A stretch of 64,000 nucleotides of DNA from Candidatus Promineofilum glycogenicum. GTDB lineage: Bacteria > Chloroflexota > Anaerolineae > Promineifilales > Promineifilaceae. Below the pieces are notes generated by a model. The model saw only the letters and a list, made by a program, of their open reading frames with translations, did no database searches and had not been told where the DNA came from. Of this stretch, positions 59,102-64,000 are shown piece after piece (position 1 is the first letter of the stretch; every line of letters starts with the position of its first letter). The stretch is taken from the NCBI GenBank assembly GCA_016707605.1, contig JADJHJ010000010.1, forward strand, positions 1 through 64,000. The letters are read 5' to 3'. The translations under genes and the position numbers were made by a program.

Positions 59102-60070
59102 TTATTGATCGGGTCGAAGTTGATGTGGACGATCTCGCCCGTCAGGTAGAGCCACGACTTGCTGTCCGCCGCGCGGCCACGCGCCGATGTAGAGGCGCGC
59201 CGGGCCGCCGCGGAAGCGGAAGCGCGCGTCCGGCAGGCGGCGAACGCCCAGCGGCAGCCCATTGACCCAGAACTCCAGATAGCCGTTGTGGACGCCGCGC
59301 CGGTTGCTCAGGTTGCCGTCCTGGTGGGCGCGAATGGTGTGCATGGCCCCGTCGTCGGCCAGGCGGAAGGCGGGCGTCGTCGCCTTGACCTGGGCGCTGG
59401 AGAGGGAGCCGTTGGACTCGCCCACCGGCTCCATCTCCGTCACCGGCCGCAGGGTGTAAATCAGGCGGCGCTCCTCCGGCGATTGGAACGCCTCGGCCAG
59501 CAGGACGAAGCCCACGTCCTGTTGCAAATAGAAGATTGGCTGGATGCTGTCGAAGCCGCCCAACTGCTTCGTCGCTCCGGCGCGCTCGAAGGGCTGGTAG
59601 CCGGCCACCGGCAGGCGGATTCTATCGTCGAGATAGCCCACGGCCCGCTCTTGCTCCATGTGGACAATGCCGCCGACCGTCGCCGTCAGCGACACGTTCT
59701 CCGTGCCGTCCACCGGCTCGGTCAGGACACGCTGGCTCTCGCCCTGGTCAATGACGGCCGCCAGCCCGCTGTTGCGCAAGATGATGCGGTCGCCGCGCAC
59801 GCACACGTCCTCGTCGCCAACCAGCGACAGGCTGATAGGTGTCGGCTGAAAGGTGGCTTCGAGGGTGGGCAGCACCGGCGGGCTGCTCTTGCGGCTGGGT
59901 TCCAGGTCATAGAGTTGCGGCGCTTGCCACTCCCAGCGGTGGTGCTCCAGGCGGATGTACTGATTGACGTTGTCGTTATCCAGTGGTATTTCGCCCTCTT
60001 CGGGGTGCGGGTCGCGCACACGCAAGTCGAGGGACCAAAAACTAATCGTCTCCGGTCGCGTCACATCCAT
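59102..60070 (-). CDS. Uncharacterised beta-rich protein (frame break near C-terminus)
   Basis: No family recognised. ATG 60070 has AGGGAGG upstream. The sequence is beta-strand rich without signal peptide: ISFWSLDLRVRDPHPEEGEI, VCVRGDRIILRNSGLAAVIDQ, ERRLIYTLRPVTEMEPVGE, HNGYLEFWVNGLPLGVRRLPDARFRF. Near 59170 the frame breaks: the current frame ends GGQQVVALPDGRDRPHQLRPDQ, whereas the next gives SKSWLYLTGEIVHINFDPINKC and stops at 59086, which looks more natural. The gene probably extends to 59086. It is divergent from the TPR NTPase, with a 222-bp gap between. Confidence 0.62.
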   Translation of the reverse strand: MDVTRPETISFWSLDLRVRDPHPEEGEIPLDNDNVNQYIRLEHHRWEWQAPQLYDLEPSRKSSPPVLPTLEATFQPTPISLSLVGDEDVCVRGDRIILRNSGLAAVIDQGESQRVLTEPVDGTENVSLTATVGGIVHMEQERAVGYLDDRIRLPVAGYQPFERAGATKQLGGFDSIQPIFYLQQDVGFVLLAEAFQSPEERRLIYTLRPVTEMEPVGESNGSLSSAQVKATTPAFRLADDGAMHTIRAHQDGNLSNRRGVHNGYLEFWVNGLPLGVRRLPDARFRFRGGPARLYIGAWPRGGQQVVALPDGRDRPHQLRPDQ

Positions 60071-60206
60071 TCTGATTACCTCCCTGTTAGGCCGGCGGCG
60101 CGTCTGACACGCCGTTGCCGCCGGCTGGACACATACAGCCTGAACCCCATTGTAGCAGACGTGGCTGCCGCCTAATTCCCGACTTGGCCGGTCACACTCC
60201 CGTTTG

Positions 60207-60236
60207 TTGGCCCGGTCGTCTCGGCGTTGCTATACT
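60207..60236 (+). promoter_or_regulatory. Candidate promoter for the TPR NTPase gene
   Basis: TTGGCC (60207-60212), 18-bp spacer, TATACT (60231-60236), 57 bp before the ATG at 60293. Confidence 0.5.
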
Positions 60237-60292
60237 CTCCTCCACTCTCAGGGGTATTGGCGGCGCATTGGCCGTGAGTACAAAGCGATAGG

Positions 60293-63052
60293 ATGGCCAA
60301 GAAGAAGCACCTTACACCGGCGGCGGCGTTCCAGGCGGTTATTCGCGCCGCGCTGGAGCACTTCCACGAGCCGGAGTGGCTGGCGGCCTATTCGCCGCTG
60401 GCCGAGGCCTACTTCCTGGCCAACCGGCTGGCGGGCACGCTGCCTGACGCCGAGGCGCGCGGTCGGGCGCTGCAAGAGCTGTTGCGCGCGGCGCGGGCGC
60501 GCCTGTGGCCCGGCCCGCTGCCGCGCGACCGGGCCGAGTTGCTGGCCGTCGCTGAGTCGGCCCGCCGCCGCGAGGGCAACAGCGGCGACACTTACGCCTT
60601 TCTGCTGCTCGAACTGCGCTACTTCCGCGACTTCATCACGCCCAGCGAATACCCGGCCCAGGCCGGCGACATTCCCGTCTTTCTCAACGTCAGCACGACG
60701 CGCTTCTTCGTCCACCTGGAGGAGGCCATTGACCGTCTGGCCGACTGTGTGCTGCAACTGGCGCAGCCGGCGTGGCGCGCCGAGCAACCCCGGCCGCGGG
60801 CGGAGCTTGTCGGCCGGGCGGCGCAACTGGCCACCTGTCGCGCCGAACTGCTGGCCGGGCGTAGCGTCAGCGTCACCGGCATGGCCGGCGTCGGCAAAAC
60901 GGCTCTGGCCGCGGCCGTCGTCGCCGATTGGCCCACGCCGGCTACCTTCTGGTACACCTTTCTGCCTGGGCTGAACGACAATCTGCCCGGCCTGCTCTTC
61001 GCCCTGGGCTACTTCCTCCAACAGTGGATTCCCTCGGCCCTGTGGCTGCAACTCATGGCTGACCAGGGGCAGGTGCGCAACCCGGCCCAACTGCTGGCCA
61101 TCCTGCGCGCCGACCTGGAGGAGCTTCGCCCCCACCAGTCGCTGCTGTGCTTTGACGAGGTTGATCTGCTGCGCACATCCGACGGCGAGACGCGCTCGGC
61201 GGCCCATGCCCAATTGCTGACCTTTTTGGAGGCACTGTGCGCGACGACGGCCGTGCTGCTGATCGGCCAGCGTGGCTACATCGACACCAATAGCCACATC
61301 GTCCTGGAGCCGCTGGCGACGGAGCAGACGGCGGCGCTGCTGCGCGGCGGCGGTGTGGCCGCGCGAGACGCCACCGTGGCCCGCGTGCAACAGGTCACCG
61401 GCGGGCTGCCGCGCCTGGTGGAGCTGGTCATCGCCCTGCTGCGCGGCGGCGACGACCTGGCCGAGCTGGGCCGGTTGCACACGCGGGCCGACGTCCGGCC
61501 GCTGTTCTATCGGTTGTGGCGGCGGCTGGAGACGGCTGAACGGGAACTGCTGGTGGCGCTGGCCGTCCTGCGCCGGCCGGCGCCGATCGACGCCGTGGCC
61601 CACGCGCCGGCCTATCAGGAGTTGCTCCAGCGGCGCGTCGTGCAGGCTACCGCTAGCGAAGTGGCCGTGTTGCCGTTCTTTCGCGGGCTGATCTACGAAG
61701 CCATGCCGCCCGAACAGCGCGAGGCGGCCCACGCCCAGGCCGCCGAACTGCGCGCTCTGCGCGGCGAATACACCGCCGCCGCCTACCACTACTGGCAGGC
61801 GGGCGATTCGCTGGCCGCGGTCGACGTGTGGTTTCCCCACCGCGATGTGGAGATTCGGCGCGGCCTGGGCGGCGCGGCGCTGGCCGTCTTTAGCCAGATC
61901 TCGGCCGGCCGGCTGGCCGCGCCCCAGGCCGAGCAACTGCGCCTCATCCAGAATCAACTCGACCTGCTGGAAGGCAACGCCGAGCGCGTGGCGGTCAGCA
62001 TGGCCCGGCTCAAATGGGACCTGAACGACGAGTACGCCGCCGAGGCGTATCGCCAGGCGGCCGAGGCCAACTTCATTCTCGGCCGCTATGACACCGCGCT
62101 CGACAACTACGGCCAGGTGATCGCCGCGCTGGGCCGCCAGGCCGAGGCGACGGCCGATACCTATGCCCGCCGCAGCCTGCTCTACAGCGACCTGGGCGAG
62201 ATGGACACCGCCCGCGCCGAAGTCCGCCGGGCGCGCGTGCGCATGTCGATCCTGGAAGGCATGTTGGCCATCAATGAGGGGGAGTACGACCGGGCGCGCG
62301 GCGAATTCGCCCGGGCGCTGGAGCAGGCCACGCCGCTGGATGCCCCTGATTTGACGGCCCAGGCCCATGAATGGCTGGCTATCTCGGCGATCATGGTCGG
62401 CGACGCCGACACGGCCGAGCGCCACGGGGCCACGGCGCTCGATTACTATCAGCGCACCGGCAACCGTCTCAAGCTGGAGGGCGTCCGGGCCGACCTGGCC
62501 GGCATGAATCTGAACGTTCGCCAGTTCGAGCGGGTTATCGAGCCGAGCCTGAAGGCGCTGCGTTACTTCGAGGGGATCGGCCACGAGCGCTGGATCTCGT
62601 CCATCTGTAGCAATCTGGCCGAGGCCTATCTGGAGCTAGGGCAACTGGACGAGGCGATGGCCCATGCCCAGCGCGTGCTACAACTGGAGAACCCCCGGTC
62701 GCGTCCCTATGCGCTCTACACCCTCGGCCTCGTCCATCAGCGGCAGGGGCGGGCCGACTACGCCGCTGTGGCCTTCGAAGACGGGTTGCGCGTGGCCCAG
62801 CGCAACGGCGACACCTACATTCAGGCCTTTCTGCAACGCAACCTGGGGCGGCTGCACAACGAGCAGGGGCAAGCGGCGGCGGCGGCGGCGGCGTTGGGCG
62901 CGGCGCTCGCCCTCTTCCGGCGCATGAACATCGTCGTCGAGATCGCCCAAACCGAGCGCGAAGTGGCGGCGCTTGGCCCGCCCACTAATGGCGCGCAGTC
63001 GAACCAAGCCCGTCTCCCCCAATCTGCCTATTGCCAACGGCCACTTAGATGA
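60293..63052 (+). CDS. STAND/NB-ARC-type NTPase with TPR repeats, no DNA-binding domain seen
   Basis: 919 residues. An N-terminal helical domain of about 175 residues (FQAVIRAALEHFHEPEWLAAYSPLAEAYFL...), then an NTPase: P-loop VTGMAGVGKTALAAAVV (about 199-215), Walker B SLLCFDEVDLLR, sensor VLLIGQRGYI and GGLPRLVELVIALL. A winged-helix part and about 10 TPR units (from residue 550) follow. Unlike the two regulators at 15.7-22 kb it has no BTAD, so the N-terminal helical domain is either the effector or an adaptor. It precedes a membrane-bound solute-binding protein by 55 bp. Start ATG 60293; a GATAGG precedes it as a weak ribosome site. Confidence 0.83.
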   Translation: MAKKKHLTPAAAFQAVIRAALEHFHEPEWLAAYSPLAEAYFLANRLAGTLPDAEARGRALQELLRAARARLWPGPLPRDRAELLAVAESARRREGNSGDTYAFLLLELRYFRDFITPSEYPAQAGDIPVFLNVSTTRFFVHLEEAIDRLADCVLQLAQPAWRAEQPRPRAELVGRAAQLATCRAELLAGRSVSVTGMAGVGKTALAAAVVADWPTPATFWYTFLPGLNDNLPGLLFALGYFLQQWIPSALWLQLMADQGQVRNPAQLLAILRADLEELRPHQSLLCFDEVDLLRTSDGETRSAAHAQLLTFLEALCATTAVLLIGQRGYIDTNSHIVLEPLATEQTAALLRGGGVAARDATVARVQQVTGGLPRLVELVIALLRGGDDLAELGRLHTRADVRPLFYRLWRRLETAERELLVALAVLRRPAPIDAVAHAPAYQELLQRRVVQATASEVAVLPFFRGLIYEAMPPEQREAAHAQAAELRALRGEYTAAAYHYWQAGDSLAAVDVWFPHRDVEIRRGLGGAALAVFSQISAGRLAAPQAEQLRLIQNQLDLLEGNAERVAVSMARLKWDLNDEYAAEAYRQAAEANFILGRYDTALDNYGQVIAALGRQAEATADTYARRSLLYSDLGEMDTARAEVRRARVRMSILEGMLAINEGEYDRARGEFARALEQATPLDAPDLTAQAHEWLAISAIMVGDADTAERHGATALDYYQRTGNRLKLEGVRADLAGMNLNVRQFERVIEPSLKALRYFEGIGHERWISSICSNLAEAYLELGQLDEAMAHAQRVLQLENPRSRPYALYTLGLVHQRQGRADYAAVAFEDGLRVAQRNGDTYIQAFLQRNLGRLHNEQGQAAAAAAALGAALALFRRMNIVVEIAQTEREVAALGPPTNGAQSNQARLPQSAYCQRPLR

Positions 63053-63107
63053 CATAAAATAGTGGTTGGGATCGTGCCGGCTAGGCGCGAAAGGCAAGGA
63101 GGCCATC

Positions 63108-64000
63108 ATGGCAGACAACCGCGACAACCTGGATGATTTCAATCGCCAACCGGAGATCGAGCCTGTTCTCTATGAAGAGGAGACGCAGGTCTACGAGACG
63201 GATCCGCCGGTGCAAAACTATAGCGCCGACGACATCGCCATTCCCCCGCCCGGCCGCAACTGGACCAGCATTCTGCTCATCGCCCTAATCGTGATGGGCG
63301 TGCTGCTGGGGCTGCTGCTGGCCTACCTCTTCTTCTGGCGCACGCCGGAAGTGACCACGCCGACGCCCGGCCCCGGCCTGGCCGACACCTCATGGGAGCG
63401 CGTGCGCACGACGGGCCGCATGGTCGTCGGTACGTCGCTCGACTATCCGCCGTTCAGCTACCGCGACGAGCAGTTCCAGCCCACCGGCTTCGACATCGCT
63501 CTCATCCGCGAGATGGCCTCGCGCCTCGGCGTGCAGACCGACATCCGCGACATCGCCTTCGACAGCCTGTTCACGGCGCTCGACCAGCAGCAGGTCGACG
63601 TGGCCATCGCCGCCATCGCCGTGACGCCGGAGCGCGAGCAGTTGGCGAACTTCAGCAACTTTTACTACGTGGGCGAAGAGGGCATTCTGGCCCAGGCCAA
63701 CTCAGCCATCTCGACCGTCACCAGCCTGTCGGACATGGCCGGGCGGCGCGTTGGCGTCCAGCGGGGCAGTGTCTACGAGACGTGGCTGCAACGCGATCTA
63801 GTCAATTCGGGGCTGACCGTGGCCACGAATCTCTTCGTCTACGAGACGGCCGACGCCGTTGTCCGTGACCTGCGCGAGCAGCGGCTCGACCTGGCCGTCG
63901 TTGACGGTCACGTGGCCAATGCGGCCGTGGCCCAGGGCGGCGTGAAGCGCGTTGGCGGCGGGCTGAACCAGCAGCGCTACGCCATTGCCGTGCGCCGCGG
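63108..64000 (+). CDS. Membrane-anchored solute-binding protein (SBP_bac_3), 3' end outside window
   Basis: ATG 63108 with AAGGAGG at 63096. An acidic N-terminal cytoplasmic part of about 60 residues, one TM helix (ILLIALIVMGVLLGLLLAYLFFW), a Pro-rich linker, then a family-3 solute-binding domain: GRMVVGTSLDYPPFSYR, TGFDIALIREMASRLGV, VDVAIAAIAVTPEREQLANFS, GRRVGVQRGSVYETWLQ. It is closely similar in domain content to the lipoprotein at 56303 but anchored by a TM helix instead of lipid. The frame is open to the window edge, so further Ig/META domains may follow. Adjacent STAND NTPase suggests a sensor role, which is inference. Confidence 0.83.
   Translation, partial: MADNRDNLDDFNRQPEIEPVLYEEETQVYETDPPVQNYSADDIAIPPPGRNWTSILLIALIVMGVLLGLLLAYLFFWRTPEVTTPTPGPGLADTSWERVRTTGRMVVGTSLDYPPFSYRDEQFQPTGFDIALIREMASRLGVQTDIRDIAFDSLFTALDQQQVDVAIAAIAVTPEREQLANFSNFYYVGEEGILAQANSAISTVTSLSDMAGRRVGVQRGSVYETWLQRDLVNSGLTVATNLFVYETADAVVRDLREQRLDLAVVDGHVANAAVAQGGVKRVGGGLNQQRYAIAVRR

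Noticed and set aside
60248..62584. Open frame of 778 codons on the minus strand
   Set aside because: Antisense to the STAND/TPR NTPase; composition is His/Gln/Gly/Arg-rich with no domain.

Overview
GC-rich, densely packed bacterial DNA with long intergenic repeat clusters. The gene content points to a member of the phylum Chloroflexota (Anaerolineae / Ca. Promineifilum-like; this placement is inference, not proven by a marker gene). Supporting features are large BTAD-NTPase-TPR regulators, a kinase followed by a sulfatase-modifying-factor domain, a soluble NAD-linked formate dehydrogenase with a fused NuoE-NuoF subunit, coenzyme F420 ligase, a compact Rieske / cytochrome b / dihaem cytochrome c complex, and many lipoproteins carrying META, Ig-like and beta-trefoil domains.

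Layout. 0-11 kb: a partial membrane NACHT ATPase, a Nudix hydrolase, a kinase-like protein with a SUMF domain, a Fic protein whose ends run into repeats, an FAD oxidoreductase, a GNAT acetyltransferase, then an AT-richer accessory patch (phage antirepressor, DUF433, PD-(D/E)XK-like protein, MazEF-type toxin-antitoxin) and an ATP-grasp ligase. 11-24 kb: a double beta-trefoil lectin-like lipoprotein divergent from a zinc metalloprotease with trefoil-like repeats, two giant BTAD/NTPase/TPR regulators enclosing a 41-codon secreted-peptide gene, an HD phosphohydrolase and a TPR protein. 24-31.6 kb: formate dehydrogenase genes (NuoEF fusion, fdhD, Fe-S subunit, catalytic subunit) interrupted by a Uma2 gene and a HicB remnant, then cofE. 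31.6-41.7 kb: MFS exporter, small zinc-ribbon proteins, RibD-like reductase, the bc-type complex, tRNA-Val(TAC), dCTP deaminase and a META lipoprotein. 41.8-64 kb: envelope and surface proteins (DNRLRE/Ig-like, a membrane-anchored five-HhH array, fasciclin/Ig, Gly-rich/Lys-tail protein, MscL, coiled-coil protein, GH63 glucosidase, META-repeat protein, solute-binding/NBR1-Ig/META lipoprotein), a TPR NTPase and a second, truncated solute-binding protein.

Most interesting candidate: at 15.7-22 kb a tiny gene (18704-18829) encodes a signal peptide plus a two-cysteine tail of about 12 residues. It has its own ribosome-binding site and a strong intrinsic terminator. It is divergent from one BTAD/NTPase/TPR regulator and convergent with another. 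Its upstream region carries an 11-bp-spaced direct repeat about 9 bp from a -10-like hexamer, the layout of a SARP operator. This suggests a SARP-controlled secreted peptide, possibly a signal or an effector; it is a hypothesis.

Caution: at least ten genes show single-base frame breaks whose downstream frames clearly continue the same protein. Some may be real decay or slippage, but the number suggests indel errors in the assembly. Intergenic DNA is rich in several short dispersed repeat families, some of which have become coding sequence at gene ends.
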